This document shows, piece after piece, positions 53,617 through 63,800 of a stretch of 64,000 bases of DNA. Positions within the stretch are counted from its first letter, which is position 1. The number at the start of each line of letters is the position of its first letter. Both the position numbers and the translations under genes were made by a program. The stretch is from Nocardioides sp. Root122. GTDB taxonomy: Bacteria; Actinomycetota; Actinomycetes; Propionibacteriales; Nocardioidaceae. The notes under the pieces were generated by a model, which did not search any database, was not told the origin of the DNA, and saw only the letters and a program-made list of their open reading frames with translations. The stretch spans positions 227,995-291,994 of the forward strand of contig NZ_LMDE01000010.1 of NCBI RefSeq assembly GCF_001425025.1, in the 5' to 3' direction.

Positions 53617-53713
53617 CGGAGCCTCCCAGGGGACGTGTTCTGTCCTCCACCGTGGCACGGCGCGAGCTCCTGGAACAGGGCCCGAAGACCCGGTCGTCAG
53701 TAGGCTCGGTCCC

Positions 53714-54208
53714 GTGACCCGACCCGACCAGCGGGTGGTGCTCGTCGCCGCCCACGCCCGCAACCGCGTCATCGGCAACGGCCCCGACATCCCGTGGCGG
53801 ATCCCGGGCGAGCAGGCGCAGTTCAAGGAGCTGACCTGGGGCCACACGCTCCTGATGGGACGCACCACCTTCGAGTCCATCGGCCGTCCGCTCCCGGGGC
53901 GCACCACGATCGTGCTCACCCGCCACGCGGACTGGGCGCACGAGGGTGTGCTGGTGGCCCACACCGTCGAGGAGGCGCTCGACCTCGCCGGGCAGCAGCA
54001 GGGCGACCTGATGGTCGCCGGCGGGGGAGAGGTCTACGCGGCCCTGCTGCCCCACGCCACGCACCAGGTGCTGACGGAGGTCGACCTCGAGCCGGAGGGA
54101 GACGTGCACTACCCGCAGTACGCCGCCGGGGACTGGGTGGAGACCGCTCGCGAGGAGCTCGAGGGTTACGACCGGGTCTTCCTCGAGCGGATGGCCCCCG
54201 CCGCATGA
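53714..54208 (+). CDS. dfrA: Dihydrofolate reductase
   Basis: 164 residues. NADPH-dependent reduction of dihydrofolate. Motifs: AAHARNRVIGNGPDIPWRIP (substrate site with the key Asp), TLLMGRTTFESIGRPLPGRT (NADPH) and LMVAGGGEVYAALLPHA. GTG at 53714 follows TAGGCT (53701-53706) by seven bases, so transcription starts separately from thyA. The stop overlaps the following regulator by ATGA. Confidence 0.95.
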   Translation: MTRPDQRVVLVAAHARNRVIGNGPDIPWRIPGEQAQFKELTWGHTLLMGRTTFESIGRPLPGRTTIVLTRHADWAHEGVLVAHTVEEALDLAGQQQGDLMVAGGGEVYAALLPHATHQVLTEVDLEPEGDVHYPQYAAGDWVETAREELEGYDRVFLERMAPAA

Positions 54209-54573
54209 GCGCCGACCCGTCGCTGACGCTCACGGTGGACCCGGCCTCGGGCACACCCGTCTTCGAGCAGGTGCGCGAGGCGATCCGCGCACAGGTCGAC
54301 GCGGGTGACCTCGCGCCGGGCTTCCGGCTGCCACCCGTGCGCACGCTCGCCGCGTCGCTCGACCTGGCCGTCAACACCGTCGCCCGCGCCTACAAGGAGC
54401 TCGAGGCCCTGGGCGTCGTCGAGACCCGGGGCCGCGCCGGCACCTTCGTCACGGGCAGCGGGGTGCACCGCTCGGCGCGGGAGGCCGCGGCCGCCTACGT
54501 CGGCTCCGTCCGCGCGCTCGGGCTCTCCGACGACGCCGCGCTCGACGCCGTACGCCACGCGCTGGGGCGGTAG
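54205..54573 (+). CDS. Short GntR (YtrA-like) regulator
   Basis: 122 residues. N-terminal winged helix PVFEQVREAIRAQVDAGDLA, PGFRLPPVRTLAASLDLAVN, TVARAYKELEALGVVETRGR, which is GntR/YtrA. The C-terminal extension is only 40 residues and helical, with no effector domain. ATG overlaps the dfrA stop (ATGA), a tight coupling. YtrA proteins usually control ABC transporter operons; here there is none, so it may control folate or thymidylate genes (inference). Confidence 0.82.
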   Translation: MSADPSLTLTVDPASGTPVFEQVREAIRAQVDAGDLAPGFRLPPVRTLAASLDLAVNTVARAYKELEALGVVETRGRAGTFVTGSGVHRSAREAAAAYVGSVRALGLSDDAALDAVRHALGR

Positions 54574-54732
54574 TCGCGGGCGCGTGGCGTCCTCGTGCCC
54601 GGGCCGGGAATGATCCGGGCGCCCACCTCGTTGGGACGGGCAGCTGTTCCCGCATCATGCCCCCGGGCCTCAATTCCTGCCGCTACGAGCGGCCCTTCGC
54701 CGAGAGGCGGCTGACGGGACAGCGAGCAGCAC

Positions 54733-54777
54733 CACGCAGCCGCCCGCCGGGTAAGCCCCGGTCAGGGTGGCTGCGTG
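54733..54777 (+). terminator. Long-armed hairpin after the YtrA-like gene
   Basis: CACGCAGCCGCCC (54733-54745) pairs with GGGTGGCTGCGTG (54765-54777) with one mismatch around a 19-nt loop. It ends 31 bases before the Nudix start and probably terminates the dfrA operon. The rest of 54574-54808 holds nothing else I can name. Confidence 0.5.
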
Positions 54778-54808
54778 CTGTCCGGAGACCGCGTGGCAGG
54801 CTCGGCGC

Positions 54809-55207
54809 ATGACCCCTGCCGCGGACCGCCACATCGTCGTGGCCGCCGTCGCGCTCGTGCGCGACGGCTGCGTGCTGACGGTGCGCAAGCGCGGCACCGA
54901 ACGGTTCATGCTCGTGGGCGGCAAGCTCGAGCCGGGGGAGTCGGCGCGCGACGCCGCGCTGCGCGAGACCCTCGAGGAGGTGGGGATCGCGGTGCAGGAG
55001 GCGCACCTGCTCGGTGAGTTCCACTCCGAGGCGGCCAACGAGCCGGGCCACACGCTGCACTCGACCGTCTTCTGGATCGAGTCGGACGCCGAACCGGTCG
55101 CTGCGGCCGAGATCGCCGAGGTGCGGTGGACGCCGCTCGACGGCGACCCCGACGACCTGGCCCCGATGCTCGAGCACCACGTGCTCCCCGCCATCCGGGG
55201 TCGCTGA
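54809..55207 (+). CDS. Nudix hydrolase
   Basis: 132 residues. The Nudix box is complete: GGKLEPGESARDAALRETLE with EEVGI following, coordinating Mg for pyrophosphate cleavage. ATG at 54809 follows CAGGCT (54797-54802) by six bases. The substrate is a nucleoside diphosphate derivative; MutT-like clean-up is possible. Convergent with the nucleotidyltransferase-like gene. Confidence 0.9.
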   Translation: MTPAADRHIVVAAVALVRDGCVLTVRKRGTERFMLVGGKLEPGESARDAALRETLEEVGIAVQEAHLLGEFHSEAANEPGHTLHSTVFWIESDAEPVAAAEIAEVRWTPLDGDPDDLAPMLEHHVLPAIRGR

Positions 55208-55214
55208 ACCGCCG

Positions 55215-56003
55215 TCAGGAGAAGAGCGCCAGCTCCTCGCCCCAGCCGGCGACCATGTCGCTCGTGCGGGTGTGCCCCCGCCCGACGTCGTACGCCGCCA
55301 ACGCCGGTCGCACGCGCGCGAAGGTCTCGCGGATCGCGCTGACGTCGCCGGCCAGGGTCCGCTCGACCAGGCCGAGCAGCTCGGCGGCGGGCCACCCGTC
55401 GAGCGGGTGCGTGCGCAGCTCCCAGGGGAGGTACTTGTTGTAGGGGCGGACCCGTCCGGCGAGCGCGAACACCACGTCCAGCAGCCACGGCACCGACTCG
55501 GCGGCGTCGAGCCGGGTCTCGAGCGGCCGGCCGTCGCGGTCGTTCTTCAGGGCGCGGTAGGCGAAGTTGACCCACCCGTCGAGCCGGTCGTGCTCGAGCA
55601 GCACCGCGTCGGCCTCCTCGGCCGACAGCGTGGCCAGGCGGTGCACGGCGGCGGCCAGCTCGCCCCCGGTGCGGTCCAGCAGCACCGGCGCCCAGGCGTA
55701 GGACCAGCGGAACCACCAGCCCTCGGAGCCGAAGGGCGGCACGGTGACCAGCTCGGTCCAGGAGTCGACGGCCTCGTCGAGGTCGGCGCCGTGCACGGTC
55801 GTCCGGGTCGAGGCGGCCTCGTCGGTGAGCACCACCACGACGTCGAGGTCGGAGTGCTCCGTGGCGTAGCCGCGCCCGGCGGAGCCGCTCAGCACCAGCC
55901 CGAGGAGGTCGTCTCCGTGCGCGTCCGCGTTGCGCTCGGCGAGCGCCGCCAACCGTCCCCGCTGGTCGTCGTCGAGCCAGGCGGGGAGGTCGAGCTCGGG
56001 CAC
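55215..56003 (-). CDS. Nucleotidyltransferase-fold protein
   Basis: 262 residues. The polymerase-beta-like motif is LSGSAGRGYATEHSDLDVVV (G-S-x-x-x-G and D-x-D); the third acid is probably in WTELVT. The C-terminal helical domain has DGWVNFAYRALKNDRDGRP. This resembles minimal nucleotidyltransferases that adenylylate small molecules (aminoglycoside-type) or act as toxins. GTG at 56003 shares its G with the upstream TAG; AGGAG lies before it. Substrate unknown. Confidence 0.8.
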   Translation of the reverse strand: MPELDLPAWLDDDQRGRLAALAERNADAHGDDLLGLVLSGSAGRGYATEHSDLDVVVVLTDEAASTRTTVHGADLDEAVDSWTELVTVPPFGSEGWWFRWSYAWAPVLLDRTGGELAAAVHRLATLSAEEADAVLLEHDRLDGWVNFAYRALKNDRDGRPLETRLDAAESVPWLLDVVFALAGRVRPYNKYLPWELRTHPLDGWPAAELLGLVERTLAGDVSAIRETFARVRPALAAYDVGRGHTRTSDMVAGWGEELALFS

Positions 56004-56341
56004 TACGTCTCCTTGGGCGGCAGGGTCCGGACGAAGGCGACGCCGCGGTCGACCCACACCCCCAGCGAGGCGTCGTCGGCGACCGCGTCGGCGGCGACGA
56101 GCAGCCACCCTGTCATGGGCCGCCCGCGCATCTCCATCGGATTGACGCTCGCACCGTCGATCCACTGCTCGCCGGTCGCGGGATCGACGCGCGCCAGCAG
56201 GTCGCCGGAGTGCGAGGCGGCCACGGCCATGTGGCCGTCGACCATGAACCCGAGCCCGCCGAACATCTTCCTCGACGTGACCCCCGGCTCGCCGTCGAGC
56301 AGGTCCGTGATGCGCCGCGCCAGCGCCTCGTCGTACGCCAT
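56003..56341 (-). CDS. TfoX N-terminal domain protein
   Basis: 112 residues. YDEALARRITDLLDGEPGVT and SRKMFGGLGFMVDGHMAVAA are the start of the TfoX-N domain; DLLARVDPATGEQWIDGASV follows. The C-terminal TfoX half is absent, as in the many single-domain members of unknown role. ATG at 56341 follows CATACT by seven bases (leaderless). It overlaps the nucleotidyltransferase start by one base. Confidence 0.85.
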   Translation of the reverse strand: MAYDEALARRITDLLDGEPGVTSRKMFGGLGFMVDGHMAVAASHSGDLLARVDPATGEQWIDGASVNPMEMRGRPMTGWLLVAADAVADDASLGVWVDRGVAFVRTLPPKET

Positions 56342-56403
56342 GGCCGAGAGTATGCGGCTCGGCGCCGACAACGGGGCGGAGCAGGAGCGATAACCTTCAG
56401 GTC

Positions 56404-57294
56404 ATGAGTACCAACGCCCCGTTCGGCCGCCTGCTCACGGCGATGGCGACCGCGTTCCACGAGGACGGCAGCGTCGACCTCGACGCGACGGCGAGGATCG
56501 CCGTGCACCTCGTCGACAACGGCAACGACGGCGTGGTCGTCAGCGGCACCACGGGCGAGAGCCCCACGACCTCCGTCGCCGAGGACGCCGAGATCCTGCG
56601 CGCGGTCCACGACGCGGTGGGCGACCGCGCCACGGTCATAGCGGGCGTCGGCACCAACGCGACGGCGCACTCCGTCGAGCTGGCCCGGCAGGCCGCCAAG
56701 GTCGGCGTCGACGGTGTGCTGCTGGTGAGCCCCTACTACAACAAGCCCGGTCAGGTCGGGCTGCGCCACCACTTCAGCTCCGTCATCGAGGCGACCGACC
56801 TGCCGGTGATGCTCTACGACGTGCCCGGCCGCACCGCGACCCTGATCGAGCTCCCGACCTACGAGGCGATGCGCGGCTACGACCACGTCGTCTCGGTCAA
56901 GGAGGCCTCGGGACTGCTGCCGCGCACCGCGCAGCTCGTCGAGATGGGCTACTCCGTCTACTCCGGTGACGACGTCGCCACGCTGGGCTACCTCGCCTAC
57001 GGCGGCGTCGGCCTGGTCTCCGTCGTCGCGCACGCGGCCGGCACCCAGCTGGCGTCGATGCTCGACGCCTGGGTGCGCGGCGACCACGCCGAGGCGCTGC
57101 GCATCCACACCGGCCTGCTGCCGGCCTTCGACGCCGTGATGGGCGTCCCCAACTACGGAGCGACCACCGCGAAGGCAGCCCTGGAGCTGCTCGGGGTGAT
57201 CGACAACCGCCGCGTCCGCGGCCCCCTCGTCGCGCTGGACGACGACGAGGTCGCCGCGCTGCGCACCGGCCTGGCTGCTGCCGGCCTGATCTGA
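56404..57294 (+). CDS. dapA: 4-hydroxy-tetrahydrodipicolinate synthase
   Basis: 296 residues. First committed step of lysine and diaminopimelate synthesis: it condenses pyruvate with aspartate semialdehyde. Schiff-base Lys in HVVSVKEASGLL, proton-relay Tyr in VMLYDVPGRT, and GTTGESPTTSVAED of the substrate loop. ATG at 56404 lies seven bases after TAACCT. rnj follows 32 bases later, the usual actinobacterial pairing. Confidence 0.95.
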   Translation: MSTNAPFGRLLTAMATAFHEDGSVDLDATARIAVHLVDNGNDGVVVSGTTGESPTTSVAEDAEILRAVHDAVGDRATVIAGVGTNATAHSVELARQAAKVGVDGVLLVSPYYNKPGQVGLRHHFSSVIEATDLPVMLYDVPGRTATLIELPTYEAMRGYDHVVSVKEASGLLPRTAQLVEMGYSVYSGDDVATLGYLAYGGVGLVSVVAHAAGTQLASMLDAWVRGDHAEALRIHTGLLPAFDAVMGVPNYGATTAKAALELLGVIDNRRVRGPLVALDDDEVAALRTGLAAAGLI

Positions 57295-57326
57295 ACGACG
57301 TACCCGACACCGAACCGAGGAATTCC

Positions 57327-59012
57327 TTGAGTCATCCCCATCCCGACCTGACCGCGCCCGGCCCCCTTCCCGCAGGCGGCCTCCGGGTCATCCCGCTCGG
57401 CGGCCTCGGCGAGGTCGGTCGCAACATGACCGTCTTCGAGTACGACGGCAGGCTGCTGATCGTCGACTGCGGCGTGCTGTTCCCCGAGGACCACCACCCG
57501 GGCGTGGACCTGATCCTGCCCGACTTCGACCCGATCCGGGACCGCCTCGACGCCGTCGAGGCGCTGGTGCTCACCCACGGCCACGAGGACCACATCGGCG
57601 CGACGCCGTACCTCCTGCGTGAGCGTGGCGACATCCCGCTGGTCGGCTCCAAGCTCACCCTCGCCCTGCTCGGCTCGAAGCTGCGCGAGCACCGCCTCAA
57701 GGAGACCGCCCAGTACGAGGTCGCCGAGGGCCAGACGATCACCTTCGGGCCGTTCGTGCTCGAGTTCGTCGCGGTCAACCACTCGATCCCCGACGCGCTC
57801 GCCGTCGTGATCCGCACCGGCGCCGGTGTCGTGCTGCACACCGGCGACTTCAAGATGGACCAGCTGCCGCTCGACGGTCGCATCACCGACCTCAACGAGT
57901 TCGCGCGGCTGGGCGACGAGGGCGTCGACCTGTTCCTCACCGACTCCACCAACGCCGAGGTCCCCGGCTTCACCACGTCGGAGCGCGACATCTCGCCCGT
58001 GCTCGAGCGGGTCTTTGCCAAGAGCACGCAGCGGATCATCGTGGCCTGCTTCGCCTCCCACGTGCACCGTGTGCAGCAGGTGCTCGACGCGGCCGTCGCG
58101 CACGGGCGCAAGGTCGGCTACGTCGGTCGCTCGATGGTGCGCAACATGGCGATCGCCCAGGAGCTCGGCTACCTCACGGTGCCGCCGGGCGTGATGGTCG
58201 AGGCCAAGGAGCTCGCCGACCTGCCGCCCGAGCGCCAGGTGCTGATCTCCACCGGCTCGCAGGGCGAGCCGATGTCGGCGCTGAGCCGCATCGCCCAGCG
58301 CAGCCACAACTTCGTGCACCTCGAGGAGGGCGACACCGTCGTCCTCGCCAGCTCGCTGATCCCGGGCAACGAGAACGCCGTCTACCGCGTGATCAACGGT
58401 CTGTCGCGGCTCGGCGCCAACGTCGTGCACAAGGGCAACGCGCTCGTGCACGTCTCGGGCCACGCCAGCGCGGGCGAGCTGCTCTACTGCTACAACATCG
58501 TCAAGCCGCGCAACGTGATGCCGGTCCACGGCGAGATCCGCCACATGCGGGCCAACGCCGACCTGGCGCGCGCCACCGGCGTGCAGAACGTCGTGCTGGC
58601 CGAGGACGGCGTCGTCGTCGACCTCGTCGACGGGGTCGCGAAGGTCGTGGGCAAGGTCGAGGTGGGCTACGTCTTCGTCGACGGCACCACGATCGGCGAC
58701 ATCTCCGAGGCCTCGATGAAGGACCGCCGGATCCTCGGCGAGGAGGGCTTCCTGTCGGTGATCGTGGTCGTGGACTCCGTGACCGGCAAGGTCGTCTCCG
58801 GGCCGGAGATCCACGCGCGCGGCTTCGCCGAGGACGAGACCACCTTCGACGAGATCAAGCAGCCGATCATCGACGCGATCGACGCTGCAGTGGCCGACGG
58901 CGCCAACGACAGCTACCAGCTGCAGCAGACCGTACGACGTGTCGTGGGTCGCTGGGTCAGCCGGGCACATCGTCGGCGTCCGATGATCATTCCTGTGGTG
59001 ATCGAGGCCTGA
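57327..59012 (+). CDS. rnj: Ribonuclease J
   Basis: 561 residues. Metallo-beta-lactamase/beta-CASP nuclease with endo- and 5'-exonuclease activity in mRNA decay. Metal site LTHGHEDHIGATPYLL, HTGDFKMDQLP, beta-CASP motifs DSTNAEVPGFT, ACFASHVHRVQQVLDAA and GHASAGELL. The start is TTG at 57327 with GAGG six bases upstream, a rare start codon. It follows dapA, and the sensor kinase gene follows it. Confidence 0.95.
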   Translation: MSHPHPDLTAPGPLPAGGLRVIPLGGLGEVGRNMTVFEYDGRLLIVDCGVLFPEDHHPGVDLILPDFDPIRDRLDAVEALVLTHGHEDHIGATPYLLRERGDIPLVGSKLTLALLGSKLREHRLKETAQYEVAEGQTITFGPFVLEFVAVNHSIPDALAVVIRTGAGVVLHTGDFKMDQLPLDGRITDLNEFARLGDEGVDLFLTDSTNAEVPGFTTSERDISPVLERVFAKSTQRIIVACFASHVHRVQQVLDAAVAHGRKVGYVGRSMVRNMAIAQELGYLTVPPGVMVEAKELADLPPERQVLISTGSQGEPMSALSRIAQRSHNFVHLEEGDTVVLASSLIPGNENAVYRVINGLSRLGANVVHKGNALVHVSGHASAGELLYCYNIVKPRNVMPVHGEIRHMRANADLARATGVQNVVLAEDGVVVDLVDGVAKVVGKVEVGYVFVDGTTIGDISEASMKDRRILGEEGFLSVIVVVDSVTGKVVSGPEIHARGFAEDETTFDEIKQPIIDAIDAAVADGANDSYQLQQTVRRVVGRWVSRAHRRRPMIIPVVIEA

Positions 59013-59057
59013 GGTCCTAGACTCCCGGAAGATCTTCATCAGCGGTAGGAGGTGTCG

Positions 59058-60839
59058 GTGCCGAGCCAAGGAGCACTGCGGCGCCTCGCAGAGCTGATGC
59101 GCCGTGTGAACTCCTCCACCGACACCGAGGTCATCCTCGAGGAGATCGCCCACGGAGTCGTCGACGTGCTCGGCTACGGCGTCGCCGCGATCGCCCGGCT
59201 GGAGGGCGACACGCTGGTGATGACCAACGTGGCCGGGCCGCCGGAGGTGGTCGCGCAGATCCTCAACCGGCGCACGCCGGCCGAGCAGATCCTCGACGAG
59301 TTCCGTCAGGCCGACCGGTGGGGGATCCTGCGGTTCGTCCCGGCCGGACGGATGTCGGAGGAGCGACTGCGCGCGGCGTGGATCCCCGAGCTCGAGACCG
59401 ACACCCAGGACCCCGACGCGTGGCACCCCGAGCACGCGCTCTATGCCCCGCTCTACTCCGCTGGCGGCGAGCTGCTGGGCAACATGGCCGTCGACCTGCC
59501 GGCCGACAACCGCGTGCCCAGCATCGACGACCGCGAGCTGCTCGAGATGTTCGCCGTGCAGGCCGGGGTGGCGCTGTCCAACGCGCGTGAGCGCGAGCGG
59601 CTGACCGACCGGGTGCGCCTGGACCGGATGCTCACCACCGTCGCCGGGTCCGGCACCCAGCACGGCCTGGCCCAGGCGCTCGGCCAGGCCGTCGCGGCCG
59701 TGGCGGAGTGCCTGGGCACTGCACAGGTGTGGGCCCGGACCTTCCCGATCGACGCGCAGGGTCGTGAGCTGGGGGCGGCCACCCCGCGCCCCTTCACGCC
59801 CGAGGTCGACGTGCCGCAGCTGCGTGACGACCTGCGGGCGCTGGAGACGCTCCCCGTCCTCATCGAGCTGGGCGTCGACGACGCCGACGCACCGCACCTG
59901 CCGCGCAGCCGCGAGCAGCTCCAGGAGCGGATGCGTGCCATCCACGCCGACCGGATGGTCGTGTGCCCGCTCGTGTCGCAGGACGAGCTGGTCGGCTACG
60001 CCGTCCTCGGCTTCGCCCGCCACTCCCGGGCCATGACGACCGGTGAGGCCGACGCTGTGCTGGAGGTGGGCCGGCTGCTGGGCCAGATCGTGCGCGCCTC
60101 GCGCGTCCTGGAGACCGAGCAGCGCCTGGTGCAGGAGCTGCGCGAGCTCGCCCGCTACCGCAGCGAGCTGATCGCCACCATCTCCCACGAGCTCAAGACG
60201 CCGCTCACCGCGATCCTCGGCCACGCCGAGCTCATCGCCGACCGCCAGCCCGACCTGAGCTCGATCGACGCGATCATCCGCAACGCGCAACGGCTCGGCC
60301 TGCTGGTCTCCAACCTGCTGCACTACTCCCGGATCCAGGGGCGCCGGGAGACCGTACGTCGTGCGGTGGACCTCGCCGAGCTCTGCGAGGCCAGCGTGGA
60401 CCTGCTCGGCATCCGCGCCAAGCAGTCCAACGTCAGCCTCGCCTTCACCACGCCCGAGCTGGGCCCGGTCGTCGTGTTCGGCGACCCGGAGGAGCTGGCG
60501 CGAGTGATCGACAACATGGTGGACAACGCCGTGAAGTACACCCCCGAGGACGGCTCGGTGACCGTGGCGATGGCGGTCTCGGACCACGAGGTGAGCGTCG
60601 AGGTCACCGACACGGGCATCGGCATCTCGTCGGCCGACCAGGCCCACGTGTTCTCGGCGTTCCACCGCTCCACCAACCCCAACGCCCTGTCCATCCCGGG
60701 CACGGGTCTCGGCCTGCCGATCGCCCAGCGCATCGCGGAGTCGCACGGCGGCACGCTCGAGCTGACCTCCCAGCTGGGGGTGGGCAGCACCTTCCGGTTC
60801 ACCCTGCCGCTGAGGTCCTCACGAGTGCCGGTCGACTGA
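59058..60839 (+). CDS. GAF-domain sensor histidine kinase
   Basis: 593 residues, no membrane segment, so it senses inside the cell. Two GAF-like domains (about 15-180 and 195-350) precede HisKA (ELIATISHELKTPLTAILGH) and HATPase (VIDNMVDNAVKYTPEDGSVT, DTGIGISSADQAHVF, GTGLGLPIAQRIAE). The GTG at 59058 is preferred to that at 59052, which overlaps the AGGAGG. No response regulator lies beside it (orphan). Its last 41 bases overlap the end of the convergent cydDC gene. Confidence 0.88.
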   Translation: MPSQGALRRLAELMRRVNSSTDTEVILEEIAHGVVDVLGYGVAAIARLEGDTLVMTNVAGPPEVVAQILNRRTPAEQILDEFRQADRWGILRFVPAGRMSEERLRAAWIPELETDTQDPDAWHPEHALYAPLYSAGGELLGNMAVDLPADNRVPSIDDRELLEMFAVQAGVALSNARERERLTDRVRLDRMLTTVAGSGTQHGLAQALGQAVAAVAECLGTAQVWARTFPIDAQGRELGAATPRPFTPEVDVPQLRDDLRALETLPVLIELGVDDADAPHLPRSREQLQERMRAIHADRMVVCPLVSQDELVGYAVLGFARHSRAMTTGEADAVLEVGRLLGQIVRASRVLETEQRLVQELRELARYRSELIATISHELKTPLTAILGHAELIADRQPDLSSIDAIIRNAQRLGLLVSNLLHYSRIQGRRETVRRAVDLAELCEASVDLLGIRAKQSNVSLAFTTPELGPVVVFGDPEELARVIDNMVDNAVKYTPEDGSVTVAMAVSDHEVSVEVTDTGIGISSADQAHVFSAFHRSTNPNALSIPGTGLGLPIAQRIAESHGGTLELTSQLGVGSTFRFTLPLRSSRVPVD

Positions 60840-63800
60840 CCGACGCGGGCGCGCCGGCCTCGAGCCGCACCACCCGGTCCATCTCGTCCAGCCCCACGGT
60901 GCCGTGGGTGATCCACACGATCGAGCGGCCCGCACGGGCCGCCGAGCCGAGCATCTCGGTCGCCACCTCGCGCGCGGTCGCGCCGTCGAGGTGGGCGGTC
61001 GGCTCGTCGAGCACCAGCACCTGGGGGTCGGCGAGGAGCGCTCGGGCGAGGGCGAGCCGGGCGCGCTCGCCGCCCGACACCTCGCGCGACCCCGGGCCCA
61101 CGTGCGTGTGCAGCCCGTCGGGCAGGGCGTCCACCCACGCCCCGAGGCACGCACGGTCGAGCGCGGAGCGCACCTCGGCGTCGTCGGCGCCCGGCCGGGC
61201 CAGGCGGACGTTCTCCGCCACCGTCGAGGCGAACACGTGCGGGTCGTCGTCGACCAGCCCGACCACACCGCGTACGTCGTGCAGCGCGAGGTCGCGCAGG
61301 TCGGTGCCGTCGAGGCGTACGTCGCCCGCGACGGGGTCGAGGAAGCGCACCAGCGTCGCCGCGATCGTCGACTTGCCGGTGCCCGAGGCGCCGGTGATGC
61401 CGAGGTGCTCGCCCGGTCGCACGGTGAGCTCGTCGAGCGTGAGGACAGGGCTCCCGTCCCAGCCGATGGAACCCGTGACGGTGAGGCCGTGCCCGGCGGG
61501 CAGGGGCTGCGGGTCGGTGGGATCGGTGACGGCTGGGGCCGTCGCGACCAGCTGGTCCAGCCGGCGCCGCGCGGCGCGCGAGCGGACCGACAGGGCACCG
61601 GCGTCCGCCAGCCCGGTGGTCACGTCGGCCAGGGCCAGGGGCACCAGCAGCAGGAGGGCGAGCACCGCGGGGGAGACCGTGCCCGCCGGGACGAGCGCTG
61701 CGACGGCGACGACGCCGAGACCCGCCGCCGCGCTGGTGAGGGCGTTGCCGCCCGCGACCGCGCGCGCCGAGCGGCGTACGGCCTCGGAGAGGGCGGTGGA
61801 CTCCGCGCGGACGGCAGCCAGGGCGTCGTCCGTCGCCGCCCACTGCTCGAGCTCACGCAGGCCGTGGGCGACCTCCTCGACACGGGTGCCCAGTGCGGCG
61901 CGTCGGGCCACCACGCGCTCCTCCGCACGGGCCGCGCCGGCGCGGCCGAGGAGGAAGGCGACGGCACCCGTCGCGACCACGGCGAGCACGACGGCGCCCG
62001 CCGCAGGCTGCACGAGCGCCGTGAGCAGTGCCGCGCCGCCGCCGACGAGCGCCGTGGTGACCACCGGCTGGCGGACGCGGAGCCGCTCGTCGAGCAGCGC
62101 GTCGACGTCGTCGACGACCCGGGTCAGCAGGTCGCCCCGGCGCGGGCCCAGCCGGCCCGGCACGAGGGGGACCAGGTCGGCGAAGACCTGCGCGCGCCGC
62201 TCGGCGAGCTCGCGCAGGACGACGTCGTGGCTGAGGATCCGCTCCGCGTGCCGCAGGACCGGTCGGGCCAGGCCGAAGAGCCGGACGCCGACGATCGCGA
62301 CCATCAGGTGGAGCACGGGCGGGTGCTCGCTGGCGCGGGTGATGAGCCACCCGGCAGTCGCGGTGAGCGCGACACCGGAAGCGGTGGACAGCGCACCGAG
62401 CAGGGTCGCGCTCCGCAGGCCCCACCGCGGACGGGGCTCCTCGGCCGCCACGGCGACGGGTGCCGGCGCAGGGTGGCGGCGGACGACATCGTCCCGGGTC
62501 GATTCGTCGTCATGTGCCGCCACCCTGGCGAGTGCGGCAGCCGGCGCGAGCCGGACCACGCGGTCGGCCGCGGAGAGCACCGCGTCCCGGTGCGCCACCA
62601 CGACGACGAGGCTGGTGCGCGCGAGCCGGGCGACGGTGTCGAGCAGGACCTGCTCGGTCTCCTCGTCGAGGTGGGCGCTGGGCTCGTCGAGCAGCACGAC
62701 CGGTCGGTCGGCCAGCACCACGCGGGCCAGGGCGACCCGGGCCCGCTGCCCGGCGGAGAGACCGGCGCCGTCCTCGCCGAGGGGCGTCTGCAGGTCCTGG
62801 GGCAGGGCACGGACGACGTCGTCGAGGCTGACGCTGCGCAGCGCCTCCCACACCTCGTCGTCGCTCGCCGCCGGCCGACCGAGCCGCACGTTGGCGGCGA
62901 CGGTGTCGGCGATCAGCCACGGCCGCTGCGGCGCCCAGGCCACCTGGGAGCGCCACCACGACGGGTCGACGGAAGCGAGGGGGGAGCCGCCGACGAGCAC
63001 GTCGCCGGACCGCGCCGGCAGCTCGCCGCGCAGGGTGGCGAGGAGCGTGGACTTGCCGCACCCCGACGGCCCGGCGACCGCGACCAGTCCGTGCGCGGGG
63101 AGGTCGAGGTCGAGCGGCGCGGTCAGCGGGGTGTCGTACCCGACGGCGAGGGCGCGCAGCGTGAGGGCGGGGGAGTGCGGGCGGCCGGTGCCCGCGAGCC
63201 CGGTGGACGCGCGGGCGAGCAGGGCGTCGGCCTCGGCCAGGGCGGCGGTGCCCTCGGCAGCGGCGTGGAACTCCGCGCCGACCCGGCGCAGCGGCCAGTA
63301 GGCCTCGGGTGCGAGCAGCAGAACCGTGAGCGCGACGCGGAAGTCGACCGTGCCGGAGGCGAGCCGCAGGCCGACCGTCACCGCCACCAGGGCCACGGAC
63401 AGCGTGGCCACCAGCTCGAGCACCGACGAGGAGGCGAAGGCCACCTTCAACGTGTCGACGGTCGCGCGACGGTGCCGGTGCGTGACCGACCGGATGGTGT
63501 CCACCTGCGCCTCGGCACGGCGGTGCGCGACGAGCGTCGGCAGCCCGCGCACCACGTCGAGGAAGTGGCCCGACAACGCCTCGAGCGAGCGCCACTGGTG
63601 GCGGGCGCGGTCGCGTGTGGTCAGCCCGACGAGGATCGCGAAGACCGGGACGAGCGGCAGGGTCAGCGCCACGACGAGGCCCGACAGCGGGTCGAGCCAG
63701 GTGATCGCGGCGAGCGTGACGACCGGCAGCACGGCGGCCGGCACGAGGGCGGGGAGGTAGCGCGTGACGTAGGGCTCGACCCCGGCCACGCCGCGGGTCG

